Assembly: GCF_004115975.1 (NCBI RefSeq)
Contig: NZ_SDDZ01000014.1
Coordinates: 1-64,000 of the forward strand
Source of the DNA: Gelidibacter gilvus
GTDB lineage: Bacteria; Bacteroidota; Bacteroidia; Flavobacteriales; Flavobacteriaceae
DNA length: 64,000 bases
Direction: 5' to 3'
Positions 24,868 to 34,611 of this stretch are shown one piece after another. Position 1 is the stretch's first letter; every line of letters begins with the position of its first letter. The notes under the pieces are model-generated. The model made no database searches and was not told the DNA's origin. It saw only the letters and a list, made by a program, of their open reading frames with translations. Both the position numbers and the translations under genes were made by a program.

Positions 24868-26088
24868 ATGAAGACTATTTGTTTTGTTGTACCAAGTTTT
24901 CCTTCTGTAACCGAAACCTTTGTTACTAACCATATTATACAAGCCAAGATAAAGGGTTATAGGGTTAATGTTCTTACCAAAAATAAATTAGGCCTTGAAG
25001 CATCATCTCAACAAGAGCTTTTAGCGGAGCACCGCATATTAGACAATACCTTTATCATTGACTTTAAAATCCCGAGAAATAAAACTAAAAGGCGCTTTCA
25101 ATCATTAATTTTAATATTGAAATTCTTTAAATATTGGAAACGTACAAAAGATATTTCAATAAGAGAACGATTCTCAACTTTACCCTTTAAGCTTAACTTT
25201 TATAATCAACTTAAAAAAATATCTGTTTTTCATATCCAATTTGGATTGGCTGGTTTTGACATTGCTCTCATGAAGTCTATAGGTTTGTTATCAGGACAAA
25301 TCATAACTACTTTTCATGGTTACGATGCTCATTTCCATAATTCAGAAGAGCTTAGGTCATTGATAATGAGGTATAAGAGGCTAATGGAAGAATCAGGTCA
25401 TGTTACGGTAAATACGCCTTATTTGGCTAATAAAGTGAAATTAATGGGATGTGATTACAGAAAATTGCGAATCATTCCCATGGGTGTTGATTTAAACTTT
25501 TTTCAACATTCTGAAGAAAAAAAAATATTAAAAAATCTATCTATAAAATTGATATCTGTTGGTCGTTTAATTGAACTTAAAGGATTTGAATATGCCATAA
25601 GAAGTATTAAGCTTCTTGTTGAAAATGGTTACAATATTAAGTATACAATAGTTGGAGAAGGCCAAGATAAAGAGATTTTACAGCAATTAGTTTCTAAATT
25701 GAATATAGAAGAATTCGTTTTTATAGTTGGTGCTAAAAACCAAAATGAAATAAAAGAGCTTTTAATAGAAAACAATATTTTTTTAATGAGTTCTATTACT
25801 GATAGTGCTAATAGGGCAGAAGCACAAGGTGTTGTAACGGCAGAAGCACAAGCCATGGGACTTCCTGTAGTTGCGTTTCGTAGTGGAGGTGTGCCATATA
25901 CTATTTTAGAAAATAAAACAGGATACTTGATCGATGAAAAGAACATAGAAAAGTATGCCGCTGCTATAATGAAATTAGTAGAAAACCCCGTTTTGTATAA
26001 AAAGATGAGTATTTCAGCCAAACACTTTGCATCCAACAATTTTAATAGAAAAACTTTAAGTTCAGAGTTTTTTGGATTATATGTCTAA
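24868..26088 (+). CDS. Glycosyltransferase family 4, 406 aa
   Basis: GT-B enzyme. The N-terminus MKTICFVVPSFPSVTETFVT is typical of colanic-acid-type (WcaL-like) transferases. HGYDAHFH at 150-157 lies in the acceptor domain, and VGRLIELKG opens the donor domain near 231. The EX7E motif EAQGVVTAE is at 318-326. It is expected to be a retaining transferase. It starts a run of transferase genes. Donor and acceptor are unknown. Confidence 0.9.
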   Translation: MKTICFVVPSFPSVTETFVTNHIIQAKIKGYRVNVLTKNKLGLEASSQQELLAEHRILDNTFIIDFKIPRNKTKRRFQSLILILKFFKYWKRTKDISIRERFSTLPFKLNFYNQLKKISVFHIQFGLAGFDIALMKSIGLLSGQIITTFHGYDAHFHNSEELRSLIMRYKRLMEESGHVTVNTPYLANKVKLMGCDYRKLRIIPMGVDLNFFQHSEEKKILKNLSIKLISVGRLIELKGFEYAIRSIKLLVENGYNIKYTIVGEGQDKEILQQLVSKLNIEEFVFIVGAKNQNEIKELLIENNIFLMSSITDSANRAEAQGVVTAEAQAMGLPVVAFRSGGVPYTILENKTGYLIDEKNIEKYAAAIMKLVENPVLYKKMSISAKHFASNNFNRKTLSSEFFGLYV

Positions 26089-26153
26089 ATTCATGATTTT
26101 ATTCATATTTCTGTTATATACAACTTTGTAGATTAGTGCCGAAAATAGTAAAC

Positions 26154-27047
26154 ATGCCAAAACAATCCCTCGTTTCCATTATCATCCCCACCTTTAACCG
26201 CGCTCACTTAATAGGCGAAACGCTGGATTCTGTGTTGGCACAAACCTACACCAATTGGGAATGTATTGTAGTGGATGATGGCAGTACGGATGGAACTTCA
26301 CAACTCATGGAAGCCTACTGTGCTAAGGATCCAAGATTTCAATATCATCATCGGCCAAAAGAGAGGCCAAAAGGCGCGAATGTGTGTCGAAATTATGGCT
26401 TCGAGCAAAGTATAGGGGAGTTTATAAACTGGTTGGATAGTGATGATCTATTTTCGAATAACAAACTGGAAGCGCAAGTTTCTGAATTACTAATGCCTGA
26501 AATTGATATTACAACATGCACTTGGGGTTTTCTTGAGAACGATTCCAGACATAAGTTGCGGGAATTTGAAATTTATAAAAATTATAGCAGCGGTTTAAAA
26601 TTTCTTGATGATTTAGGTAAATACTCAACCTATTTACCCGTTCATGCTTATTTAATAAAAAGGGAGTTAATAAACCAAGCAGGATTTTGGAATGAAGATT
26701 TAATTGTAAATCAAGATGGGGAGTATTTAACTCGTGTCTTAATTGGATGTCAAAAAATAAAATATGTAAACAATGGATTTGTATTGTATAGAAGATCCGA
26801 TCCAGGCTTTGCCAATATTAGTAGCTCTACTATAAATAATATACAAGGATTAATTGAAAGCTGGATATTAATAGAGAAGCATTTGAAGCCTTATTATAAT
26901 GCGGATATCTTGTATGTGTCAAGTGCTAAATCCCGAATTTACAGTCTTGTTAAAAGCAAATATCCATCGCTTATTTTGCCCAATATCATTTTCTTTAGAA
27001 GAAATGTATTACTAAATCTGAAGCAAAAGGTTTTAAATTTTAAATAG
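26154..27047 (+). CDS. Glycosyltransferase family 2, 297 aa
   Basis: GT-A fold. VSIIIPTFNRAHLIGETLDS opens the domain, DDGSTDGT is at 41-48, and the metal-binding DSDD at 95-98. The start is most likely ATG at 26154; a GTG six codons upstream is in frame. Its RPKGANVCRNYG motif is shared almost exactly with the next gene (RPKGANACRNYG), so the two are paralogs from a local duplication. It is expected to be an inverting enzyme using a nucleotide-sugar donor. Confidence 0.9.
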   Translation: MPKQSLVSIIIPTFNRAHLIGETLDSVLAQTYTNWECIVVDDGSTDGTSQLMEAYCAKDPRFQYHHRPKERPKGANVCRNYGFEQSIGEFINWLDSDDLFSNNKLEAQVSELLMPEIDITTCTWGFLENDSRHKLREFEIYKNYSSGLKFLDDLGKYSTYLPVHAYLIKRELINQAGFWNEDLIVNQDGEYLTRVLIGCQKIKYVNNGFVLYRRSDPGFANISSSTINNIQGLIESWILIEKHLKPYYNADILYVSSAKSRIYSLVKSKYPSLILPNIIFFRRNVLLNLKQKVLNFK

Positions 27048-27080
27048 AATAATTGATTTAAAAGTTCCAAAATTTAGTAT

Positions 27081-28037
27081 ATGAAAACTCCATTAATTTC
27101 TATAATAATGCCTACATATGATAGGGGTGATTTAATTTCAGAGAGCATAGATGCTATAATAAATCAATCCTATAATAATTTGGAATTTATTATTGTCGAT
27201 GATGGATCCAAGGATGATACAATTAATGTAGTCACAGAGTATACTCAAGCCGATAAGCGGATAAAGTTCTTTGAACGTCCCAAAAATAGACCTAAGGGTG
27301 CTAATGCATGCCGGAACTACGGCCTTGAATTAAGTACGGGAGATTTTATAATATGGGCAGATAGTGACGATATCATGCATCCTAAATGTTTGGAAATTTG
27401 TTTTAGATTGATAAATGAGCATTCTTCAGATTTTTGTCGATTTAGTAAGGCCGTTTTTTTTGGATCTAATCATAATTATTTGATTTCAGAACCAGTTGTA
27501 AATGCAGTAATTCCATTAGATATAGATAACCTCTATGATATGATAAGCAATACCATCCCTTTTAATACCTGTACGGTTTTATGGAATAGAGAGGTAATTG
27601 GTAAAGAGCGGTTTAGTGAAGTGATTCTTTACGGAGATGAATGGGAGTTTTTTTCAAGGTTATTGTCCAACGGTCTCGAAGGAATATCAATTGATTCCGT
27701 ATTATATTATGTTAGAAAACATGAAAACTCGACGACAGGTGAGTTTTGGAGCAATGATAAGATAAGAAGAAATTCTAAAGTTAAAGCTAATGAATTGGTT
27801 ATTGAGAATTTAAAAGATAAAGACTTATTAAATTACAAAATGGCGCGATATTTCATTGGATCGTCTTTATTTTTAAAAGATAAGAAGGTTTATAGTGTAT
27901 TAATTGAGAATATTGAACATTTAGGCTTTATTCAAAAAATGAAATTGAATATTCGATATCATTTTAATTTTTTAATAAGGCCGTTATATAAAGCTAAAAG
28001 AGCTGTAATTAAGAAAATAGGACGCAATAATGAATAG
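27081..28037 (+). CDS. Glycosyltransferase family 2, paralog of the preceding gene, 318 aa
   Basis: GT-A fold with ISIIMPTYDRGDLISESIDA, DDGSKDDT at 40-47 and DSDD at 94-97. Similarity with the upstream gene is concentrated in the first 100 residues, while acceptor-side halves diverge. That fits a duplication followed by change of acceptor. The last 8 bp overlap the next gene. Confidence 0.9.
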   Translation: MKTPLISIIMPTYDRGDLISESIDAIINQSYNNLEFIIVDDGSKDDTINVVTEYTQADKRIKFFERPKNRPKGANACRNYGLELSTGDFIIWADSDDIMHPKCLEICFRLINEHSSDFCRFSKAVFFGSNHNYLISEPVVNAVIPLDIDNLYDMISNTIPFNTCTVLWNREVIGKERFSEVILYGDEWEFFSRLLSNGLEGISIDSVLYYVRKHENSTTGEFWSNDKIRRNSKVKANELVIENLKDKDLLNYKMARYFIGSSLFLKDKKVYSVLIENIEHLGFIQKMKLNIRYHFNFLIRPLYKAKRAVIKKIGRNNE

Positions 28038-29289
28038 TTGTTCGAATAACATATTAGTTGTTGTAGAATCAATTGATATTGATGATAGTAGTGGCACTAA
28101 GGGGCGTATCGCCTTAATTCATAGTTTAGTTAATGCAGGTTATAAGTTAACTGTTTTGCATTTTACACAAAAAGAAATTCAACTTGAGGGTATCGACTGT
28201 TATGCCATTAATGAAAGAAAATATAACATTATCTATTTATTAAGTCGAGTACAGCGACTATTGAACAGGTGGTTCAGTATTGATATTTCTAAATACGTGG
28301 ATACTCTTTTTGGTTTTTCATTTGGTTTTTTTAATGATGCCAAAAGTTTGGAGAAAGCCATTGGAAAATACGATCCTGTTAAATATGATATGGTTTGGAC
28401 GTTGAGTAAAGGGAACAGTTATCGATCTCACAAGGCAGTTCTTGAGCTGCCGCAGTGGCACGACAAATGGTATGCCTATGTACACGATCCTTTTCCACAA
28501 CAGTTGTATCCTCGCCCATATAATTACGTGCCTTATGGATATAAAAAACAACGTTATTTTTTCAGAGAGATCGCAATAAAAGCCAAGCGACTCGTATTTC
28601 CTAGTTTAAAGCTAAAGGAGTGGATGCAGAGTTATTATGAAGTAATAAATGGTAAAAGTTTGATTGTACCGCACCAGCTTTTACAGGATGAAGTTCACAA
28701 AATGGATCTGCCTATTTATTTTAAAAAAGAGAAATTCAATATTTTATTCGCGGGCAACTTATTAGATTTAAGAGACCCGAAACCTATTGTTGAAGCTTAT
28801 CGTTTGTTTCTAAATGCATACCCAGATTCCAAAGAAAACTCTACTCTCATTTTTTTAGGAGGGCCATCTAAATATGACACTTATTTATTAAATCAACAGA
28901 AAAGCATGCCTTCTCTATATGTAAGTGATGGCTATGTTCCCTTTGCTCAAGTTTATAGAATGCAGCAGGAAACATCAGTTAATCTTATATTGGAAGCCAA
29001 GTCAGAGATCAGCCCTTTTTTGCCAGGGAAATTTCCACATTGTGTGGCAGCCAATAAGCCCATTGTTTATATTGGTCCGTATTATAGTGAATGTAAGAGG
29101 TTGTTAGGGAAAGAATATCCTTATGTGTTTGACTTTGAGGATAGCCAGATGATAGCAACTGCTTTTTCAGAATTATATGAAAAATGGAAATTTAATCCAG
29201 ACCATTTGATTTTAAACAGACCAGACCTTATTGAGTATCTTATCAGTCCATATTTAAAAAAAACCTTAACGAATGATAATGTATGTTAA
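28030..29289 (+). CDS. Putative GT-B glycosyltransferase, 419 aa
   Basis: The N-terminus (NILVVVESIDIDDSSGTKGR) and a donor-domain strand (FNILFAGNLLDLRDPKPIVEAY at about 238-258) point to a GT4-like GT-B fold. PFLPGKFPHCVAANKPIVYI near 325 takes the place of the usual EX7E segment, and the first Glu (LEAKSE) is offset. It is a divergent member. It overlaps the upstream GT2 gene by 8 bp and is followed 19 bp later by another GT4. Confidence 0.78.
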   Translation: MNSCSNNILVVVESIDIDDSSGTKGRIALIHSLVNAGYKLTVLHFTQKEIQLEGIDCYAINERKYNIIYLLSRVQRLLNRWFSIDISKYVDTLFGFSFGFFNDAKSLEKAIGKYDPVKYDMVWTLSKGNSYRSHKAVLELPQWHDKWYAYVHDPFPQQLYPRPYNYVPYGYKKQRYFFREIAIKAKRLVFPSLKLKEWMQSYYEVINGKSLIVPHQLLQDEVHKMDLPIYFKKEKFNILFAGNLLDLRDPKPIVEAYRLFLNAYPDSKENSTLIFLGGPSKYDTYLLNQQKSMPSLYVSDGYVPFAQVYRMQQETSVNLILEAKSEISPFLPGKFPHCVAANKPIVYIGPYYSECKRLLGKEYPYVFDFEDSQMIATAFSELYEKWKFNPDHLILNRPDLIEYLISPYLKKTLTNDNVC

Positions 29290-29308
29290 TAGATAGTTTG
29301 AGAATGAG

Positions 29309-30442
29309 ATGAAAATATTAATTATTGCTATGCGATCCATCCATACCATTAGATGGGTATCCCAACTGAAGGATAGTGGTCATGATGTACACTGGTTTGA
29401 TATTTTGAATGGTGGGTACATCCCAGAATGGGAGTGGGTAACTCAACATACGAATTGGCGCTATAAATTTGGAAATTTTAAAGGACGCTATTTTATAAAA
29501 AGATATATTCCAAGGTTCCATCGATTATTTGAGAATAGTGCTGAACAAAAATTCAATGATCTATTAGATGAGATTCAGCCAGATGTTGTCCATAGCTTTG
29601 TCATGTATAACTGCACGGTACCGCTAATTACGACAATGAAGAAAAATAAACATATTAAGTGGATTTATTCAGCTTGGGGTAATGATTTGTATTATTACAG
29701 AAACATTGAAACATATAAAAAAGATATTCTAAAAGCTTTGCCACATTTAAATTATATGTTTGCTGACTGTCATCGTGATATTCAAATAGCCAAAGAAATG
29801 GGTTTTAAAGGTGGGGTTTTAGGAGTGTTTCCAGGAGGAGGAGGTTATGACATAGAAAGATATGACAGGTTGAATTTACCTATTGATCAGCGAAATATAA
29901 TCTTAATAAAAGGATATGAACAACGATTTGGAAAAGCCATTAATGTTGTGTTAGCTTTAAAAAACATCCAAGATCAATTACAAGATTTTAAAGTAATCGT
30001 TTTTGGAGCAGATGATCCCTTTAACAAGGCTTTTAGCAAAATGGAAAATATTGATTTTATTGAAATTAAACAGCATATGAACCATAACGATGTGCTCTCT
30101 CTAATGGGGGAAAGTTTAATTTATATAGGAAATAGTATTTCTGATGGCATGCCAAACACCTTGCTTGAGGCCATTATAATGGGAGCATTTCCAATACAAT
30201 CTAATCCGGGCGGAGCGACTGAAGAAATTATCCAAGATAATGTTAATGGATTTTTAATTGAGAATCCAGAATCCATTGAAGACATTCAAGAAAAAGTTTT
30301 GTTTGCTTTATCAAATGAAAACTTGTTGAACAAAGCGCGTTTTTATAATAAAGAACTGAGAGAAACTTTAGAATATGAATATATAAGAAACGAAGTTTTA
30401 AAAGCATATGACTCAATTATATTGAGAGAAAACGAGAATTAA
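29309..30442 (+). CDS. Glycosyltransferase family 4, 377 aa
   Basis: GT-B enzyme with MKILIIAMRSIHTIRWVSQL at the N-terminus, SAWGNDLYYY at about 120-130 and a glycine-rich PGGGGYD near 175. The donor-site segment ISDGMPNTLLEAIIMGAFPI includes the second Glu of the EX7E region, followed by NPGGATEEI. The acceptor-domain pattern resembles WcaL/capsule transferases. It is very AT-rich like its neighbours. Confidence 0.88.
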   Translation: MKILIIAMRSIHTIRWVSQLKDSGHDVHWFDILNGGYIPEWEWVTQHTNWRYKFGNFKGRYFIKRYIPRFHRLFENSAEQKFNDLLDEIQPDVVHSFVMYNCTVPLITTMKKNKHIKWIYSAWGNDLYYYRNIETYKKDILKALPHLNYMFADCHRDIQIAKEMGFKGGVLGVFPGGGGYDIERYDRLNLPIDQRNIILIKGYEQRFGKAINVVLALKNIQDQLQDFKVIVFGADDPFNKAFSKMENIDFIEIKQHMNHNDVLSLMGESLIYIGNSISDGMPNTLLEAIIMGAFPIQSNPGGATEEIIQDNVNGFLIENPESIEDIQEKVLFALSNENLLNKARFYNKELRETLEYEYIRNEVLKAYDSIILRENEN

Positions 30443-30525
30443 AACTTAACGGATTTTGTTTTTTAAAAGATTAAAGTTTTTTTTGAAATTGAAATTTATA
30501 ACTCAAAAAATCTAATAGATACATT

Positions 30526-31635
30526 TTGTCCATTCCAATACAAATCATATTTGCTTTCAGAGATCGCGATGTTGACCGTGTAAAATTATCGCTAACATCT
30601 TTAAAGTCACAAACTCAAAATAGTTTTAATGTAATTTTTATTGATTATGGCAGCCAAGACAGTTACGCACAGAAAGTAAAAGAAATAGTCAGTAGATTTA
30701 CATTTGTCACCTATTACTATGTTGGTCACCCCGGCCTACTATGGAACAAAAGTAAAGCTATAAATTATGGATTAAGAAAAGCACACAGTGATTTTATTAT
30801 TACCGCGGATGTTGATGTCTTGTTTACGGAAAATTTTGTGGAAATTGCTTTAAAGTTATCGAATCCAAATTCTTTTTCACTTTTTAAAATAGGCTACCTC
30901 TCTCAGCAAGTTACAGAGGAGCAGCAAAAACATCTTAATTTAAAAGCAATTAAAACCACTCATATTGGCGATACCTTTGGAATTGGTTTATTTCCGAAAT
31001 CTACTTTAGAAGCCGTTGGAGGCTTGGATGAGTTTTACCACTTTTATGGCTCTGAGGACGAAGACTTAAATTATAGGGTATTATTATTCGGAGCCACACT
31101 AAATAACTGTAACGAGCTTTTGCTTTATCATCAATGGCATGAACGCTATCCTCAGGAGAAAGACCGTCAACTTACAGTAATGCCAAGATTGAGGAATGTA
31201 TTGCGCATTAACCAACGTCATTTTTTATGGCATAAGGATCAAAAAATCATCCACCCCAATCCTAAAACATGGGGATGTTGCTATCGAAAAGATGATGCCA
31301 TCATTCTTGAAGATCCAACATTCAAAATTCATCTATACAACATTTCATCGCATGTAGAACATTTCTTTGGTGCAGCAATTTACACCTATTCAGGTTCGGT
31401 TATTCAAGTTGTAATAACAGAAGCACCATATTTTAAATCACTAAAGTACCAGATAAAAAAAGCCATGGGAAAACAGTCCCAACCCTATATGACCATGAAA
31501 ACCATAAATGATCTTATTTTGAAAGAAATCATGTTTCACTATCGTGACCATAACTATGCTTATGAGGTTTCAGAAGATTTGAAGCAGGTGAAATTTACAA
31601 TCAATCTCGATATTAGTAACAATGATATTAATTAG
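30526..31635 (+). CDS. Glycosyltransferase family 2 with galactosyltransferase-like C-terminal segment, 369 aa
   Basis: IPIQIIFAFRDRDVDRVKLSL opens a GT-A domain, with DVD at 95-97 as the metal-binding motif. A segment FGIGLFPKSTLEAVGGLDEF followed by YGSEDEDLNYRV resembles the C-terminal galactosyltransferase module. The start is TTG at 30526; no in-frame ATG or GTG lies close by. Its 3' end overlaps the pyruvyltransferase gene by 14 bp. Confidence 0.85.
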   Translation: MSIPIQIIFAFRDRDVDRVKLSLTSLKSQTQNSFNVIFIDYGSQDSYAQKVKEIVSRFTFVTYYYVGHPGLLWNKSKAINYGLRKAHSDFIITADVDVLFTENFVEIALKLSNPNSFSLFKIGYLSQQVTEEQQKHLNLKAIKTTHIGDTFGIGLFPKSTLEAVGGLDEFYHFYGSEDEDLNYRVLLFGATLNNCNELLLYHQWHERYPQEKDRQLTVMPRLRNVLRINQRHFLWHKDQKIIHPNPKTWGCCYRKDDAIILEDPTFKIHLYNISSHVEHFFGAAIYTYSGSVIQVVITEAPYFKSLKYQIKKAMGKQSQPYMTMKTINDLILKEIMFHYRDHNYAYEVSEDLKQVKFTINLDISNNDIN

Positions 31636-32446
31636 AACAATACGCTTATTTTGGTGGAGCGAGCCTCGCCTAATGGGTAAAGCTAAGGAGAATTATGGCG
31701 ACTTAATAGGGGTGTATCTCGTTGAAAAAATTTCTAATAAACGTGTTATCTGGACGCATCCTAAAAGGAGACATATTAGAGATTTCTTCCAGCCTATTTA
31801 TCTGACTTCGGGAAGTGTTTTAGCTCATGTAAACTCTAAATGTATCGTCTGGGGAAGCGGTATTATTAATAAAGATCAAGTAGTTAAATCAGCAAAATTT
31901 TTGGCGGTAAGAGGTCCTCAAACCCGAAAGAATCTATTAGCTCAAGGTTATGACGTGCCAGAAGTTTATGGTGATCCTGCATTGTTAATGCCAAGATATT
32001 ATATGCCAAAAATTGAAAAGGCATTTCGTTATGGCATTGTGCCACATTATAATGATTACAAGGAGGTTTATGCAATGTACAAAGCACATCCAGATTTATT
32101 AGTTATAGATTTAATGACGAACGATATTGAGTTAACAACCGATTTGTTTTTGCAATGTGAACACATTGTCTCCTCTTCTTTGCATGGTGTCATTATTGCG
32201 CATGCTTATCAAATCCCTGCCGTATGGGTGGAGTTTTCTGACAAGTTATTTGGAGATGGGATAAAGTTTCAAGATTATGTTGAATCTGTAAATTTGGATT
32301 GTTATGTCCCGGAAAAAGTGTCCAATTGGTCTGATTTACAAAATGTATTAGAAAACTTTGATTCCTATCCTAATCTGCCCGAAACTAATCAAATTGAGTC
32401 ATTGCAGGATGGTTTGTTAGTGGTTTGCCCTTTTAAAAATCACTAA
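31622..32446 (+). CDS. Polysaccharide pyruvyltransferase family protein, 274 aa
   Basis: ENYGDLIGVYLVEKI near residue 22, AVRGPQTRK near 98, YGDPALLMPRY near 118 and SSSLHGVIIAHAYQIPAVWV near 180 are hallmarks of enzymes that transfer pyruvate from PEP onto sugar hydroxyls as a ketal. This would add a negative charge to the glycan. It overlaps the upstream GT2 and precedes the GT10 gene by 25 bp. Confidence 0.9.
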   Translation: MILIRTIRLFWWSEPRLMGKAKENYGDLIGVYLVEKISNKRVIWTHPKRRHIRDFFQPIYLTSGSVLAHVNSKCIVWGSGIINKDQVVKSAKFLAVRGPQTRKNLLAQGYDVPEVYGDPALLMPRYYMPKIEKAFRYGIVPHYNDYKEVYAMYKAHPDLLVIDLMTNDIELTTDLFLQCEHIVSSSLHGVIIAHAYQIPAVWVEFSDKLFGDGIKFQDYVESVNLDCYVPEKVSNWSDLQNVLENFDSYPNLPETNQIESLQDGLLVVCPFKNH

Positions 32447-32471
32447 TTAGATAGTATAAGGATAAATATAT

Positions 32472-33428
32472 ATGAAAATTTTTAAAGCATCTAATTTCAG
32501 TTACACACCATTTAACGATTTTGTTGAAGGCGATTTATCATTCCTCAAAATGAATGGAATTGAAATAGTTGATTCTCCATGGCATTCGGACGTTATAATT
32601 TCCCAAAATTATAAGCACTTAAAAAAGTATTTTTGGTTGGGCTGTTTTGGAAAATCCTTTTTGGTCTGGACACTTGAACCAAGGTTTGATTTACATTTTG
32701 CTAAAGTGAAAAAGGTGTTTTTTGGTCTTTTTAAATGTCACATTATGAATGTTTATACTCAAGATGTGTTTGTGACCAATCTTTCAGTAAGTAGTAATAA
32801 TTTCAATAAGAGCTTAGAGCTTTTGCCTGAAGAATTTGAGTTGAAGACCAAGAAAACTATTGCGTTGATGTCTTATTTCAAAGGCATTGAATCCCCACCC
32901 ATATATAGAGGCGGGGTTGATCTTGATTTGCTGAAGTTAAGAGCTGAAATTGCTCTTGAAGGGCACCAATTAGGAGTGTTGGATGTATTTGGTAAAGGTT
33001 GGCCACATAATATTTCAAAGGAAGACTCTCGAACTGGCAATTGGAAACAGAGAAAGCGGAAATTAATGAATGATTATAGTTTTAATTTATGTTTTGAAAA
33101 TACTGTAGCAAAAAATTATATGACAGAGAAAATATGGGATAGCATTGAGAATTATTGTCTCCCAATTTATTATGGAAGGGGTACTACCGCATATGAATTA
33201 TTTCCAAAGGACAGTTTTATAGATTATGCTGAATTCTCATCACCCGAAGCATTATTTACTTTTATACAAAATATGTCAGATGAGGATTATCGAGAACGTA
33301 TGAATAAATGCATTATCGTCCATAATAATATCTTCGATAACAAAGATATAATAGCATCTGAAGAACGTAAAAAAATGCTTACAAAGATTACGGATAAAAT
33401 GAACTATATCCAAAGCCTCAAAAGATAA
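32472..33428 (+). CDS. GT10-family (alpha-1,3-fucosyltransferase-like) glycosyltransferase, 318 aa
   Basis: The GT10 donor-binding signature is visible at 202-234: YSFNLCFENTVAKNYMTEK, then IWDSIENYCLPIYYG. GT10 enzymes transfer L-fucose from GDP-fucose, typically to GlcNAc in Lewis-type structures. No GDP-fucose synthesis genes are in the window, so the donor must come from elsewhere or be a different GDP-sugar. It closes the AT-rich first half of the locus. Confidence 0.9.
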   Translation: MKIFKASNFSYTPFNDFVEGDLSFLKMNGIEIVDSPWHSDVIISQNYKHLKKYFWLGCFGKSFLVWTLEPRFDLHFAKVKKVFFGLFKCHIMNVYTQDVFVTNLSVSSNNFNKSLELLPEEFELKTKKTIALMSYFKGIESPPIYRGGVDLDLLKLRAEIALEGHQLGVLDVFGKGWPHNISKEDSRTGNWKQRKRKLMNDYSFNLCFENTVAKNYMTEKIWDSIENYCLPIYYGRGTTAYELFPKDSFIDYAEFSSPEALFTFIQNMSDEDYRERMNKCIIVHNNIFDNKDIIASEERKKMLTKITDKMNYIQSLKR

Positions 33429-33577
33429 TCTCAGGAATTTAATGATTGATTTTACCACTATACATAATTACGTTTAAACTGTAAAATATTACTTATTCGT
33501 ATAGCCCATGTTTTTTTGCTATTGATTTATAAATTAGAAGTACATTAATATTCTAAAACCCATCCCATAAACTTTTA

Positions 33578-33585
33578 TATATTTG
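33578..33585 (+). promoter_or_regulatory. Promoter -7 element for the neu genes
   Basis: TATATTTG matches TAnnTTTG exactly, 21 bp before the ATG at 33607. It supports an internal promoter for the nonulosonate module. It also argues against the in-frame TTG at 33583 as the start, because that codon lies inside the element. Confidence 0.5.
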
Positions 33586-33606
33586 ACTAAAGAAAATAGT
33601 TCGTTA

Positions 33607-34611
33607 ATGAAACCGCTTTTCCTTATCGCCGAAATAGCCCAAGCTCACAATGGAAGTTTGCAAAAAGCCCATGACTATATTGATGCTGTTGCAACTACAG
33701 GTGTGGACGCCATTAAATTTCAAACCCATATTGCGGATGCAGAAAGCAGTATTCATGAGCCGTTTAGAGTCAAGTTTACGGATGCTTTTGCCACCCGGTT
33801 TGACTATTGGAAGGCCATGGAGTTTACCATTGACGCGTGGAAGGAATTAAAAGCACATTGTGACGCTGCAGGATTGGAGTTTATAAGTTCGCCTTTTAGT
33901 AACGCTGCAGTTGATTTATTAGAAGAGGTAGGGGTAAAGCGTTATAAGATTGGGTCAGGTGAGGTCAGCAATTTTTTATTATTGGAAAAGCTTTCGAAAA
34001 CCAACAAACCTGTGATTCTATCGTCAGGGATGAGCTCCTATCAAGAACTGGATGCAGCCGTATCTTTTTTGAAGAACAGAAATGTGTCCTATTCGGTGAT
34101 GCAATGTACCACAGCATATCCAACAAGCGTTGAACAATTTGGCTTAAATGTCATACAAGAACTTAAAGAAAGATATCAAGTGCCTGTTGGGTTTTCAGAT
34201 CATTCTGCACAATCAGCTACCGGGGTGGCCGCAGTGGCATCAGGGGCTGAGTTTTTAGAATTTCATGTGATCTTGGATGCCAATGAAACTGGTCCAGATG
34301 CCAGTGCCTCACTAACCATAGCACATGCAAAACAACTCAATCATGATGCACGCTATATTCATAAAGCCTTACAGCATCCCATCACTAAAACCGATTCGAG
34401 TTCGTTTACTGAATTAAAACAAATCTTTGAGAAATCCTTAGCGGTTAATAAATCATTACCCAAAGGTCATTATTTGTCCTTTGCCGACTTAGAAGCTAAA
34501 AAGCCTAAAGGTTTTGGAATCAATGCATTTGAATTTGAAAAGGTAATTGGGAAACAATTGAGCCGAGGATTGGCAGCATGGGAGTTTTTAAATACAAAAG
34601 ACATCGTTTAA
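33607..34611 (+). CDS. neuB: N-acetylneuraminate/nonulosonate synthase (NeuB family), 334 aa
   Basis: Condenses PEP with an N-acyl hexosamine to give a nine-carbon nonulosonic acid. The N-terminal barrel shows LIAEIAQAHNGSLQKAHDYI, AIKFQTHIADAESS, FISSPFSNAAVDLLEEVGVK and YKIGSGEVSNF. The C-terminal 70 residues look like the SAF (antifreeze-like) domain (LPKGHYLSFADLEAKKPKGF). The ATG at 33607 is chosen over an upstream TTG. The next gene starts immediately after the stop. The NeuC partner suggests Neu5Ac- or legionaminic-type product rather than pseudaminic acid. Confidence 0.92.
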   Translation: MKPLFLIAEIAQAHNGSLQKAHDYIDAVATTGVDAIKFQTHIADAESSIHEPFRVKFTDAFATRFDYWKAMEFTIDAWKELKAHCDAAGLEFISSPFSNAAVDLLEEVGVKRYKIGSGEVSNFLLLEKLSKTNKPVILSSGMSSYQELDAAVSFLKNRNVSYSVMQCTTAYPTSVEQFGLNVIQELKERYQVPVGFSDHSAQSATGVAAVASGAEFLEFHVILDANETGPDASASLTIAHAKQLNHDARYIHKALQHPITKTDSSSFTELKQIFEKSLAVNKSLPKGHYLSFADLEAKKPKGFGINAFEFEKVIGKQLSRGLAAWEFLNTKDIV

